Below are positions 7,242 through 15,821 of a DNA stretch of 64,000 nucleotides, piece by piece. The notes below the pieces were generated by a model, which was not told the origin of the DNA, made no database searches, and saw only the letters and a program-made list of their open reading frames with translations. The position numbers and the translations under genes were made by a program. The number at the start of each line of letters is the position of its first letter. The stretch's first letter is position 1. Source of the DNA: Streptomyces collinus Tu 365 (GTDB lineage: Bacteria; Actinomycetota; Actinomycetes; Streptomycetales; Streptomycetaceae); assembly GCF_000444875.1 (NCBI RefSeq), contig NC_021985.1, positions 7,212,170 to 7,276,169 of the forward strand. Direction: 5' to 3'.

Positions 7242-8072
7242 ATGTCCATCGCTTCGCTCGCCACCGTCCCGGCCACGCCCTGCACCGCCACCCCTCGTAC
7301 CGCCACCCGCCGTGCCGCGCCCTCGTTCCGGGGCCGGATCGGCCAGGACGCGCGCAGCGGCCACTACGCGGTGCCGCACCGCTACCGGCTCCACCTGTCC
7401 ACCGGCTGCGCGGACGGGCTGCGCCTCGCGGTCGGCCACAGCCTGCTGGGTCTCGACGCCGTCTGTCCGGTCGTCTTCCTGCCCGCGCTGCCGGACCGGC
7501 CCGACGGCGGCCACTCGGCCCTGCGCCCGCTGTACGAGGCGAGCGCCCACCACTGGACCGGGCCCGCGCTCGCGCCGGTGCTCAGCGACGACTGGGCCGG
7601 ACGCATCGTCAGCAACCACGCCCCGGACATCCTGCGCGACCTGGACCGCTTCCCGCGCGAGGGCCGGTTCTCCCTGTACCCGTGCGGTACGGAGAGCCGG
7701 ATCGACGCCGTCGAACGGCTCTGCTCCGAGGGTGTCCTGCAGGCCGCTCGGTGCGCCGCGCGGCCCGGCGCGGACCCCGCCGAGCGTGCGGCCGCCCTGG
7801 ACGTGCTGCTGGACACGCTGGGCCGGCTGGAGCGGCACCTGGAGGGGGAGGAGTACGTCGTCGACGGGCGGCTCACCGCCGCCGACGTCGAACTGTGGGT
7901 GGCCCTCGTGCGGTTGTACACCGTGCACCGTCACCACCTGGACGCCTCCGCCGCACGGCGGGTCGCCGGCCATCCGGTGCTGTGGGCCCACGTCCGCCGG
8001 CTGACCGACCTGCCCGCCTTCGGCGGCCACCTCGGGCCGGACGGTGTCGACCGTCCGGCCGCCGGCGTCTGA
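7242..8072 (+). CDS. glutathione S-transferase C-terminal-domain protein (Xi-class/hydroquinone reductase-like)
   Basis: 276 residues with a thioredoxin-like N-terminal part and an all-helical GST C-terminal part (LERHLEGEEYVVDGRLTAADVELWVALVRL is the diagnostic helix pair, about residues 200-232). Xi-class enzymes have a CPWA active site; here the equivalent is STGCADGL with Cys56 kept but Pro-Trp-Ala lost, so chemistry may differ. Actinobacteria use mycothiol rather than glutathione, so the physiological thiol is unknown. The ATG at 7242 is preceded by AGGGGAGA; the open frame extends upstream through the repeat array but that part is not protein-like. A strong hairpin follows the stop. Confidence 0.8.
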   Translation: MSIASLATVPATPCTATPRTATRRAAPSFRGRIGQDARSGHYAVPHRYRLHLSTGCADGLRLAVGHSLLGLDAVCPVVFLPALPDRPDGGHSALRPLYEASAHHWTGPALAPVLSDDWAGRIVSNHAPDILRDLDRFPREGRFSLYPCGTESRIDAVERLCSEGVLQAARCAARPGADPAERAAALDVLLDTLGRLERHLEGEEYVVDGRLTAADVELWVALVRLYTVHRHHLDASAARRVAGHPVLWAHVRRLTDLPAFGGHLGPDGVDRPAAGV

Positions 8073-8097
8073 GTCCCGCCGCCTGGGCTCGCTATGT

Positions 8098-8144
8098 GGT
8101 CGAGGGGACGCCATCCCTCCCCCGAAGGCTACGTCCCCTCGACC
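8098..8144 (+). terminator. 13-bp perfect stem after GST-like gene
   Basis: GGTCGAGGGGACG (8098-8110) pairs perfectly with CGTCCCCTCGACC (8132-8144) across a 21-nt loop, 25 bp after the stop codon. It separates the GST-like transcript from the LuxR gene. Confidence 0.6.
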
Positions 8145-8267
8145 GCTCCCCCGGTTCACCCGACTGGCTCGGACCGTCAGAGTGCCGCTTCACGCCCCCG
8201 GTACGCCTGAGTCGGGGGCTACTCAAGTCGCCCTGTATCAAATCTGAGTAGGCGTGCTCCAGTTGTC

Positions 8268-10052
8268 GTGACGATTTACGAACAGGACGCGAAGACGCTG
8301 GAACTGCCCTGGCCGTTCACCGGCCGGGAGGCCGAACTGGAGCTGGTGCGGCGCTCGTCGGCCGCCGGCCGGCCCGGCGTCGTGGTGACCGGTCCGGTGG
8401 GCTGCGGCAAGACCCGGCTGATCACGGAGGCGGTCCGGGGCACGGACTGCGCGCGGATCACCGGGACGCCGGAGAGCCGCGGTCTGCCCTTCGCCGCCTT
8501 CGCGCACCTGCTGCCCGGCACCGTCTCGCTGCACCGGGCGGTCCAGCTGCTGTCCGGGGTGCGGCTGCTGGTCGTCGACGACGCCCATCTGCTCGACGAG
8601 GCGTCGGCCGCTCTCGTCCACCAGCTCGCCGCGCACGGATCCACCCGCCTGGTCGTGGCCGTCACGGACGGCGTGCCGGTACCGGGCGCGGTCTCCCGGC
8701 TGTGGACCGGGGAACTGCTGCCGCGCGTCGCGCTGGAGCCGCTGCCCCGCGAGGACACCGGCCGGCTGCTCGCCACGGCCGGCCTGGAACCGCTCACCGT
8801 GGGCCGGCTGCACCGGATGTGCCGGGGCGACCTCCGGCTGCTGCGCGACCTCGTGGCGGCGCTGCGCCGCTCCGGCGGGCTCACCCGCGTGCCCGAGTGC
8901 GACGAGTGGGCGTGGCGCGGACCGGTGCCGGTGACCGCGACCGTCCGCGACCGGCTCGCGCCCGTACTGGACCGCGCCGGCGCCGGGGAGCGCGAGACGC
9001 TCGACCGGCTCGCCTTCGCCGAGCCCCTGCCGCTCGCCCTGGACGACCTCGACCTGGACGTCCTCGAACGCCTGGAGGCGGACGGCCTGATCCACGTGGA
9101 CGACCTCGGCTCCGTCACCCTCGCCCACCCGCTGCACGGGCCCGCCCTGCGCGCGACCGCCGGCCGGCTGCGGTCCCTGCGGCTGACCGGCGCACCGGAC
9201 CGGTGCGGGCCCGCGCTGGCGGCGGAGCGGACCGCGCTGGAGCGCGGGCTGGCCCGGCAGGACGTACGGGGGGTGCCGACGCCGGTGGGGGACTGGCTGC
9301 TGTCCGAGGGGCTGCCGGTCCCCGGCGGGTACGCGGTCGTACGCGCCCGGTACTCCCGGCTGCGCGGAGAGCTGCGTGAGGCGGCCGCATGGGCCAGGGA
9401 GGGGCTGCGGGCGGTCCCGGGTGACGCCCGCTGTGCCGACGAACTCGACTTAGTGACCGCATGCCTGGGCGGGTCGACGGGCGGGTACGGCCGGGCCGTC
9501 GCGGCCCGCGGTGACATCGAGGGCGCCCTGGCCGCACTCCCCGGGGACGACGTGTTCGCGTGCTACGACGCCGTACGCCTGGGCAGGCCCGAGCTGGCCG
9601 CCGGACGGCTGCCGGCCGGCGGGGTGTTCGCCCGGCACGCCGAGGCGCTCGCCCGGGGCGACGGACCGGCCCTCGACCTGGCCGCCGGGGCCCTGGCCGA
9701 GCGCGGCTTCCTGCTGTTCGCGGCCGAGGCGCACGCCCAGGCCGTCCGCGCGCACCGCGATCCGCGTGCCGCTCGCCTCTCCCGCACCCGCGCGGTCGCG
9801 CTGGCCCGCCGCTGCCAGGGCGCCCGCACCCCGGCGCTGGCCGGGCTCGTCCTGGGCGAACTCACCGCGCGGCAGCGCCAGATCGTCGCCCTCGCCGCCG
9901 CCGGACTCAGCAACCGGGAGATCGCCGGCAAGCTGACCCTGTCCGTGCGGACCGTCGGCAACCACCTCTACAGCGCCTACACCCGCCTGGGCGCGAGCGA
10001 CCGAGGCGCCCTGCCCTGGCTCACGGACCTGCGGGAGGCCGAACCGGCGTGA
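8268..10052 (+). CDS. LAL-type LuxR-family ATPase transcriptional regulator
   Basis: 594-residue transcription activator with an N-terminal AAA/STAND-like ATPase and a C-terminal DNA-binding domain. Walker A is GPVGCGKT at residues 42-49; Walker B is RLLVVDDAH around residue 100. The middle is helical and TPR-like. The last 60 residues (LTARQRQIVALAAAGLSNREIAGKLTLSVRTVGNHLYSAYTRLG, given here in two halves: LTARQRQIVALAAAGL and SNREIAGKLTLSVRTV) are the LuxR helix-turn-helix. The family is usually 850-1000 residues, so this is a short member. GTG at 8268 lacks a ribosome site. No obvious target cluster is adjacent; the nearest candidates are the CHAT module or its own promoter. Confidence 0.85.
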   Translation: MTIYEQDAKTLELPWPFTGREAELELVRRSSAAGRPGVVVTGPVGCGKTRLITEAVRGTDCARITGTPESRGLPFAAFAHLLPGTVSLHRAVQLLSGVRLLVVDDAHLLDEASAALVHQLAAHGSTRLVVAVTDGVPVPGAVSRLWTGELLPRVALEPLPREDTGRLLATAGLEPLTVGRLHRMCRGDLRLLRDLVAALRRSGGLTRVPECDEWAWRGPVPVTATVRDRLAPVLDRAGAGERETLDRLAFAEPLPLALDDLDLDVLERLEADGLIHVDDLGSVTLAHPLHGPALRATAGRLRSLRLTGAPDRCGPALAAERTALERGLARQDVRGVPTPVGDWLLSEGLPVPGGYAVVRARYSRLRGELREAAAWAREGLRAVPGDARCADELDLVTACLGGSTGGYGRAVAARGDIEGALAALPGDDVFACYDAVRLGRPELAAGRLPAGGVFARHAEALARGDGPALDLAAGALAERGFLLFAAEAHAQAVRAHRDPRAARLSRTRAVALARRCQGARTPALAGLVLGELTARQRQIVALAAAGLSNREIAGKLTLSVRTVGNHLYSAYTRLGASDRGALPWLTDLREAEPA

Positions 10053-10476
10053 GCTACAGGGGTTTTGACAGGCGCCGGGCTCGCGTATCGTCCGCTCACC
10101 GTGCCGTTCGCCGTGCCGCTCGCCGTGAACGGTCGGCTGGGGCGCCGGCACCCGCGGTGCGGCGGCCCCGGCCGGTGAGGCCGGTGGAGGCGGAACCGGC
10201 GTGACCGGCACGGCCTTCGGCGGCCCGGCCTGTGGGGCGCGGCCTCTGGCGGCCCGGGCCTGCGGGGCGCCCACACGCCGCGCCGAGCGCTGGGTGCACC
10301 CGCCGGGCGCCGGCACGGGCGTCCCGGCTGCCCTCCGCTCGCGGAGCTGCCGGGGGCCGCGCCGGCTGGTGTCGTGCGGGTCCTGGCGGGCGCCGGGCCC
10401 GTACCGCTTGCGCGTGACGCCGGGCGCCGACCCCGGTGGACCGGGCCCGGGCCGCCGCCCCGCGCCCGTACCGTCC
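10053..10476. other. 424-bp intergenic region, no confident gene
   Basis: Lies between the stops of the convergent LuxR and CHAT genes. A TTGACA (10066-10071) followed after 15 bp by TATCGT (10087-10092) looks like a plus-strand promoter, followed by two near-identical 12-mers GTGCCGTTCGCC / GTGCCGCTCGCC. A GTG at 10201 with GGAGG upstream opens a frame that runs on, but from about 10477 it is antisense to the CHAT gene and its composition is not protein-like. A non-coding transcript is possible but unproven. Confidence 0.35.
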
Positions 10477-13089
10477 TCACGCCGCGCCGAACGCCGCGAA
10501 GGCCCAGCCCGTCGCCTGGTGGACCGGGTCGCCGGGCTGGGCGGCGCGGGCGTCGCGCAGGGCCTCGGCCAGGGAGAGGCCCGCGTCGAGACCCTTGTGC
10601 AGGGCGAGCATCAGCGGGACCACCGCCGCGTCGTTGACCGGCGCGCTGCTCGCCACCACCCCGGCGGTGCCCAGCGGCAGCAACGCGGTGACCAGGCCGA
10701 GGAGTTCGTCGGCGCCGACCGAGGCGAGGCGGGCGGTGTCGCAGCTGGACAGGATGATCCGGTACGGGCTGCGGGCCAGGCGCTCGAAGTCGTGCACGAT
10801 CAGCGGCCCGTCGGCCATGCGCAACGCCGAGAACAGCGGGCTGTCGGCGCGGAACGTGCCGTGCGCGGCCAGATGGGCCAGGGTGGCGCCGTCCAGTTCG
10901 GCGAGCACCCGGGAGGCCTGCGCCGCCTCGCCCTCCAGCACGGTCGCCGTGCCGTACCGGTCGGCCAGTTCGGACACCTCGGCGCCGCCCGTGGCGAGGC
11001 CGGGACCGCGCACCAGGACGTGCCGGCCACCGGCCGGCGGCTCGGTCTCCCGGGCCCGCAGCCAGCTCCCCGCCGACGGCGACACGCTGAGCACCCGCTC
11101 CCGCAGCGCGGGCAGCAGCGCCCACGGCACCCGGTGCAGCGCCCCCGGCGGCACGATCACCACCGGCCCCGACCCCAGATGCGGTACGGCGCCGCCCAGC
11201 AGCAGCTCCTGGAGGCGCCGGCCCCCCGCCTCCACCAGCGGCAGCCGCGCCTCGCTCCCCGGGTGGGCGAGCCGCCGCAGCCCGGCCTGCACGTGCTCGG
11301 CCTCCGCCACCGCCTCGGCGAGCGACCCGCCCGCGAACCGCCGTACCCGCCCCTCACCGCACAGCAGGACGTGCACCCGGCCGTCCACGACGGCGAGTTC
11401 GGCCAGGCGGGCCGGGCCGAGCCGGTCCAGCAGGCGGCCCGCGTCGAAGCGGTCGCCGCCGCCGGGCGCGTCCCCGCGGATGTGGTGGGTGCGGGACCGG
11501 ATGTCCCGCTCCAGCCTGCGCTGTTCGCGCTCGAGGGCGGGCACCGGGCGGCCCTCCCGGCGGGCCTCCTCCGCGCGGGCCGCGATCTCCCGGTAGGCGG
11601 TGAGGCCGGCGAGCAGCGCCGGGTCGGCGGGCGGCCGTGCGGGAGGCGTGGACAGTACGGTCGCCCGCCAGCGCTCGCTCCACTCCAGCAGCCGCCGCGC
11701 ACCGCCGTGGGCGAGGCTCGCCTCCTGGGCGAGGGCGGCCAGTTCGGCGCCCTGCGCGGTGGCGCGGGCCCGCAGCTCGGAGGCGCCGAGCGTCATCCGG
11801 TGGTCGTCGAGGACGTCGAGGCCCCGCCGGCAGGCCTCCAGCACCCCGCGTCCGGAGCCGGCCGCCCGCGCCCGCAGGGCCTGCGCGGCCCAGCCGGTGA
11901 CCCGGGCCGTCGGCGGACCGCCGTGCCGGCCGCGCGCGGCCGCCGTCAGGTGCCGCTCCGCGTCCGCCGTGCGGCCCAGCGCCAGCGCGATCCGGCCGGC
12001 CAGCAGCGACGCCTCGGGCGCGGCCGGCGAGCCGAACGAGGCCAGCCGTTCCGCGACCGCCGCCGCGTCCGCCACCAGCCGCCCCGAGCGGTTCCCGGCC
12101 GCCGCCCTCGCCTCGATGAGCACCAGCCGGGCATGGGCGGCCCACCAGGCCCGCCGCTGCGCCGCGAACAGCCGTACGGCGTCGGCGGCGCGGGCGATCG
12201 CGGTGTCCGGGTCACCGGCCGAACGGGCCGCCCGCGCGGCGGCGAGCAGCAACTCGGCCTTGCGCGTGGACTGTCCGCCGATCCGGTCCAGCAGCGCGAT
12301 CGCCGTGTCCGCCTCGGCCAGCGCCTCCGGGGCGAGTCCCGCGGCCATCAGCACCTCGCAGCGCCGGATGGACAGCATGAAGGTGGGCGTGCCGAGCTTG
12401 GCGTACCGCTCCTCGGCCTCGTCCAGCAGGCGCAGGGCCACCGGGATGTCACCGGAGCGGAACGCGGCGAGGCCCCGGCTCTCCACCGCATCCGCCTTGT
12501 CGTGCTCCTGGCCGGTGGTCTCCCACAGCCGTTCCGCCGCCGTGAAGTCGGCGACCGCCCGGTCCACCGCGCCCAGCGCCAGGTGCACGGTGGCCCGCAG
12601 GGTCAGCGCCCGCGCGGTCCAGATGTCGTCGCGGACCTGCCGCAGCACCGGAAGGGCCCGCCGTACGTCCTCCAGCGCTTCCCGGTGACGCCCCAGCACC
12701 CACCACACGTAGGCCCGCCGGTACAGCACGCGGGCCCGGGTGTGCCCGCTGCCCCGGGCGACCCCTTGTTCGAACGACGCGAGTCCCTGGCGCGTGCGCC
12801 CCGCGTGCACCAGTGCGACCCCCAGCGTGGCGAGCACGTCGGCCTCCCGCTCGGCCGACTCGGCGCGCGCGGCCAGGTCACGGGCCCGCCGAAGATGGCG
12901 CAGGGCGATCCGCAGATCGCCGAAGTCCCGCTGCCAGATACCGATCACCTGGTGGGCGACGCTGGCGTGCAGCGGCGACGGATCGGTGTGCAGCACCAGA
13001 TCCGCGCGTGCCCGTGCCTCCCCGGGGTCGGCGAACACCATCGGCAGCAGTTCGAGGACCGACTCGCTTCCCGCTGTCACCCCTCGCAT
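10477..13089 (-). CDS. TPR-CHAT protease-like protein
   Basis: 870-residue cytoplasmic protein with about 500 residues of helical TPR-like repeats followed by a C-terminal CHAT (caspase HetF-associated with TPRs) peptidase domain. The caspase-type dyad is present: His743 in HLAAHGTF and Cys783 in IILSSCDTA. CHAT proteins are cysteine proteases; in type III-E CRISPR systems the TPR-CHAT subunit cleaves a partner that holds a sigma factor. Here no CRISPR genes are present, but the gene is divergent from a subtilase and a sigma factor 135 bp away. The start was set at the ATG 13089, with no clear ribosome site; a GTG four codons later is an alternative. Substrate unknown. Confidence 0.85.
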   Translation of the reverse strand: MRGVTAGSESVLELLPMVFADPGEARARADLVLHTDPSPLHASVAHQVIGIWQRDFGDLRIALRHLRRARDLAARAESAEREADVLATLGVALVHAGRTRQGLASFEQGVARGSGHTRARVLYRRAYVWWVLGRHREALEDVRRALPVLRQVRDDIWTARALTLRATVHLALGAVDRAVADFTAAERLWETTGQEHDKADAVESRGLAAFRSGDIPVALRLLDEAEERYAKLGTPTFMLSIRRCEVLMAAGLAPEALAEADTAIALLDRIGGQSTRKAELLLAAARAARSAGDPDTAIARAADAVRLFAAQRRAWWAAHARLVLIEARAAAGNRSGRLVADAAAVAERLASFGSPAAPEASLLAGRIALALGRTADAERHLTAAARGRHGGPPTARVTGWAAQALRARAAGSGRGVLEACRRGLDVLDDHRMTLGASELRARATAQGAELAALAQEASLAHGGARRLLEWSERWRATVLSTPPARPPADPALLAGLTAYREIAARAEEARREGRPVPALEREQRRLERDIRSRTHHIRGDAPGGGDRFDAGRLLDRLGPARLAELAVVDGRVHVLLCGEGRVRRFAGGSLAEAVAEAEHVQAGLRRLAHPGSEARLPLVEAGGRRLQELLLGGAVPHLGSGPVVIVPPGALHRVPWALLPALRERVLSVSPSAGSWLRARETEPPAGGRHVLVRGPGLATGGAEVSELADRYGTATVLEGEAAQASRVLAELDGATLAHLAAHGTFRADSPLFSALRMADGPLIVHDFERLARSPYRIILSSCDTARLASVGADELLGLVTALLPLGTAGVVASSAPVNDAAVVPLMLALHKGLDAGLSLAEALRDARAAQPGDPVHQATGWAFAAFGAA

Positions 13090-13224
13090 GGTAGTGGCCC
13101 GCGCGACACCGTCACACGGCCGTCCCCTTCCGCTTTCCGCTGTACCGCGCCTGCCCGGGGGCTGTATCAATCGGTCGTCCGGCGACTCTCACTTTCGGAC
13201 ACCGTCTCAGGGGGAGGACACTCC
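13090..13224. promoter_or_regulatory. divergent intergenic region of CHAT and subtilase genes
   Basis: 135 bp that must carry the promoters of both the CHAT gene (leftward) and the S8 peptidase gene (rightward), so the two are likely co-controlled. The sequence is locally AT-richer around CTGTATCAATC (13161-13171). GGGGAGGA at 13211-13218 is the ribosome site of the subtilase. I cannot assign a specific -35/-10 pair with confidence. Confidence 0.45.
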
Positions 13225-14649
13225 ATGGCACCTCAGCGATTCCACGAGCAGTTCCGCCACATCCAGCGTTCGATGCCCGATGTGGCCCTGGCCATGGGGC
13301 CGGACGACGACGGCCACTTCCTCTACGAGAAGGGCGTCGTCCTCGCCCGCGACGGCGCGGAGGCCCGCGCGGTCGAGGACGCCGTGCGCGCCCACTTCAC
13401 CGAGACCCGCGGCCTGGTCCCCGACCACGTGCGCCGCGTCGGGCCGGAGACCAACCGCTCCGGTATCACCCGGATCCGGGTCGGCGACCCGGCCGAGGGC
13501 GACGACGGCGTCCCGCACGCCCTGCGCGCCCTCACCGAGGCCGAGGGCCGCCGGGGCCACCGGCTGGTCAGCCGCAACCACGTCGTGCACATCGCCGTCA
13601 ACGCCTGCCCGGGCGACGAGCCCGTGCCCGCGCCGCGCGGCGAGCCGGCCAACCCGGCGCCGGAGGAGAGCCGTCACGACCCGGACACCGCCGTCGGCGT
13701 CCTCGTCGTCGACACCGGTCTGGTGCACGACCACGGGGCCTACCCGCTCCTCGCGCACACCACGGGCGACCCGCAGGTGAGCGAGACCGACGCCGACGGG
13801 CTGCTGCGCCAGTACGTCGGCCACGGCACGTTCATCGCCGGGATCGTCGCGGCCGTGGCGCCCAACACCGACATCACCGTGCGGGGCACCCTCAACGACG
13901 TCGGCGCCATCCTGGAGTCGGAGTTCGGCGGCAAGCTGTTCGAAGCCGTCGAGCAGGGCGGCTGGCCCGACATCATCAGCCTCTCCGCCGGCACCTCCAC
14001 CGAGTCCGCGGTCGGCCTGCTCGGACTCGACGCGTTCATGCGCGAACTCCGCGAGCAGCGCACCCTGCTGGTGGCCGCCGCCGGCAACAACGGCAGCGAC
14101 ACCCCGTTCTGGCCGGCCGCCTACGCCTCGCTGCCGGAGTACGCGGACACCGTGCTGTCGGTCGGCGCGCTGCGCGGGGACGGCGCCTCCGAGGCGTGCT
14201 TCAGCAACCACGGCCCCTGGGTCGGGGCCTACGCCCCCGGCGAGCGCCTCACCAGCGCCCTCACCGGCTTCGACGCGCCGGTGCCGTACGTCTACCAGCA
14301 CTCCACGTACGACGCCTGCCGGTTCGGCCTCGGGTACGCCTGCACCTGCCGGTTCCCGCGCCACACGGGCGTGCTGAGCGACACCGGCGAGAGCGGCACG
14401 GCCGAGCCCGACCAGGTGATGTTCGACGGCCTCGCGCAGTGGAGCGGCACCTCCTTCGCCACCCCGGCGGCCGCCGCCCTGGTGGCCGCCCACATGACGG
14501 CGCACAAGGAGCGCGACCCGCGCGCCGCACGCAGGCAACTCCTCTCCTCTCTCACCGAGTACGCCGAAGTGCGCGGGGCGCACGTCCCGGCGCTCCGGCC
14601 GCCCACCTGGCGCCCGGTTCCCGTCGCGCTGCCGGCGCGGTCCGCGTGA
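13225..14649 (+). CDS. cytoplasmic S8-family (subtilisin-like) serine peptidase
   Basis: 474-residue subtilase with a complete triad: Asp163 in VLVVDTGL, His200 in YVGHGTFIAGI and Ser410 in WSGTSFATPAAA, plus the oxyanion Asn in AAGNNGS (about 288). There is no signal peptide or transmembrane segment, so it should act in the cytoplasm. The first about 150 residues form an extra domain that could be a propeptide or a partner-binding part. A long insertion with four Cys (residues 364-375, YDACRFGLGYACTC) sits just before the Ser loop. Start ATG 13225 has GGGGAGGA upstream. It is divergent from the CHAT gene and 59 bp upstream of the sigma gene, in the same direction. Confidence 0.9.
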   Translation: MAPQRFHEQFRHIQRSMPDVALAMGPDDDGHFLYEKGVVLARDGAEARAVEDAVRAHFTETRGLVPDHVRRVGPETNRSGITRIRVGDPAEGDDGVPHALRALTEAEGRRGHRLVSRNHVVHIAVNACPGDEPVPAPRGEPANPAPEESRHDPDTAVGVLVVDTGLVHDHGAYPLLAHTTGDPQVSETDADGLLRQYVGHGTFIAGIVAAVAPNTDITVRGTLNDVGAILESEFGGKLFEAVEQGGWPDIISLSAGTSTESAVGLLGLDAFMRELREQRTLLVAAAGNNGSDTPFWPAAYASLPEYADTVLSVGALRGDGASEACFSNHGPWVGAYAPGERLTSALTGFDAPVPYVYQHSTYDACRFGLGYACTCRFPRHTGVLSDTGESGTAEPDQVMFDGLAQWSGTSFATPAAAALVAAHMTAHKERDPRAARRQLLSSLTEYAEVRGAHVPALRPPTWRPVPVALPARSA

Positions 14650-14708
14650 GGTCCGGGACCCTCCTCTCCACGGCGTACGATGACGTGCCGTACACGAGGG
14701 GTGGAGCC

Positions 14709-15284
14709 GTGGACCGAACAGAAGTCGGCGCGTTGGTCCGGTCCGCCGTCGACGGCGACGCCGCGGCCTGGAAGGCGCTGGTGGAAGGCATGAGTCCGCT
14801 GGTGTGGTCGGTCGTGCGCGCGCACCGGCTGTCGGACGCCGACGGGCACGAGGTCTACCAGACCGTGTGGTTCCGCTTCGCCCAGCACCTGGGCCGGCTG
14901 CGCGAGCCCGACAAGGCGGGTGCCTGGCTGGCCAGTACGGCACGGCACGAGTGCCTGAAGGTGCTCAAGGGGCTGACCCGGCTGACACTGACCGACGATC
15001 CGCTGGTGCTCGACCGCGCCAGCGAGGAGCGCACGCCGGAACAGTCGCTGATCGACGCCGAGGAGGAGGCCGACCAGGCGGAACGGGTCCGCCGGCTGTG
15101 GCAGGAGTTCGAGGAACTGGGCGAGCGCTGCAGGCAGTTGCTGCGTGTGCTGATCGCCTCGCCGCCGCCCAGTTATCTGGAGGTCTCGGCCGCGCTCGGC
15201 ATCGCGGTCGGCAGTATCGGGCCGCTGCGCCAGCGCTGTCTGCGCCGGCTGCGGGCCCGGATGGACGCACGGGGGACGGTGTGA
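14709..15284 (+). CDS. ECF-like sigma-70 family sigma factor
   Basis: 191-residue sigma factor with region 2 at about residues 20-85 (LVWSVVRAHRLSDADGHEVY, then the -10-recognition helix around GAWLASTARHECLKVL) and region 4 at about residues 135-185 (CRQLLRVLIA ... SYLEVSAALGIAVGSIGPLRQ). It lacks sigma-1 and a proper region 3, as expected for ECF-type. The GTG at 14709 has GGGGTGGAG upstream. Its stop overlaps the next gene's GTG by 4 nt (GTGA), so sigma and small partner are made together, the usual arrangement for sigma and its controller. The 59-bp gap to the subtilase contains GGGACC and GTACGAT, which could be an ECF-style autoregulated promoter. Confidence 0.86.
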   Translation: MDRTEVGALVRSAVDGDAAAWKALVEGMSPLVWSVVRAHRLSDADGHEVYQTVWFRFAQHLGRLREPDKAGAWLASTARHECLKVLKGLTRLTLTDDPLVLDRASEERTPEQSLIDAEEEADQAERVRRLWQEFEELGERCRQLLRVLIASPPPSYLEVSAALGIAVGSIGPLRQRCLRRLRARMDARGTV

Positions 15285-15814
15285 GCGGCATGGACGGGAA
15301 CGGGCGGCCCGACGAGGGCTTCGACGAGGGCTTCGACGGGGGCCCGGGCGGGGACTTCGGCCAAGGCCCCGGTGAGGACGGGTTCGACGGCGACCTGCTG
15401 GAGGCGGAACTGCGCCGGGCGGCCGCCGAGCTGGACCCGGTCCCCGTCGAGCTACGGCAACTCGCTCTCGAGGCGTATGCGTTGCACGACCTCGACGCCC
15501 GGATCGCCGAGCTGACCTTCGACTCGCTCGTGGACGCCCTGCCGGTCAGGGGGGTCCCGGACGCGCCGCGGATGCTGACCTTCCGGGCGGGCGGCCTTTC
15601 GGTGGACGTGGAGGTGACCGAGGAGGGCCTGATCGGTCAGGTGTTGCCGCCGCAGTCGGCGCGCATCGAGGTGCTGGGCGGGCCGCAGACGGTCCGGCCG
15701 GTCCCGGTCGACACCCTCGGGCGTTTCACCAGCGACCACGCGCCCACCGGCCCGTTCGCGCTACGGCTGCGGGCCGGTGGTGAGGTGATCGTCACGGAGT
15801 GGCTGCGGGCGTGA
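15281..15814 (+). CDS. small acidic/beta-rich partner of the sigma factor, candidate anti-sigma or protease substrate
   Basis: 177 residues, not recognised as a named family. Residues 1-40 are Gly/Asp/Glu-rich and likely disordered; residues about 40-75 (LEAELRRAAAELDPVPVELR, then a second helix LDARIAELTFDS) form two amphipathic helices of the sort that binds sigma region 4 or 2; the rest (MLTFRAGGLSVDVEVTEEG ... GRFTSDHAPTGPFALRLR) looks like a small beta-sandwich. It overlaps the sigma gene by 4 nt. No transmembrane segment and no zinc motif, so it is not a classical ZAS anti-sigma. The role as sigma inhibitor cleaved by CHAT or the subtilase is inference. Confidence 0.7.
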   Translation: MSGMDGNGRPDEGFDEGFDGGPGGDFGQGPGEDGFDGDLLEAELRRAAAELDPVPVELRQLALEAYALHDLDARIAELTFDSLVDALPVRGVPDAPRMLTFRAGGLSVDVEVTEEGLIGQVLPPQSARIEVLGGPQTVRPVPVDTLGRFTSDHAPTGPFALRLRAGGEVIVTEWLRA

Positions 15815-15821
15815 GCCCCGG

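Noticed and set aside
10101..10178. 25-codon ORF after the LuxR gene
   Set aside because: No ribosome site and no recognisable leader-peptide motif; reported only as intergenic content.
10201..13224. N-terminal two-thirds of a 1482-codon open frame ending with the subtilase
   Set aside because: It is antisense to the CHAT gene, has no family motifs, and the subtilase has its own GGGGAGGA-ATG start at 13225.
10477..15814. Interpretation as type III-E CRISPR (Craspase)
   Set aside because: TPR-CHAT and a sigma factor are present, but no gRAMP effector, crRNA array, Csx30 or cas1/cas2 is visible.
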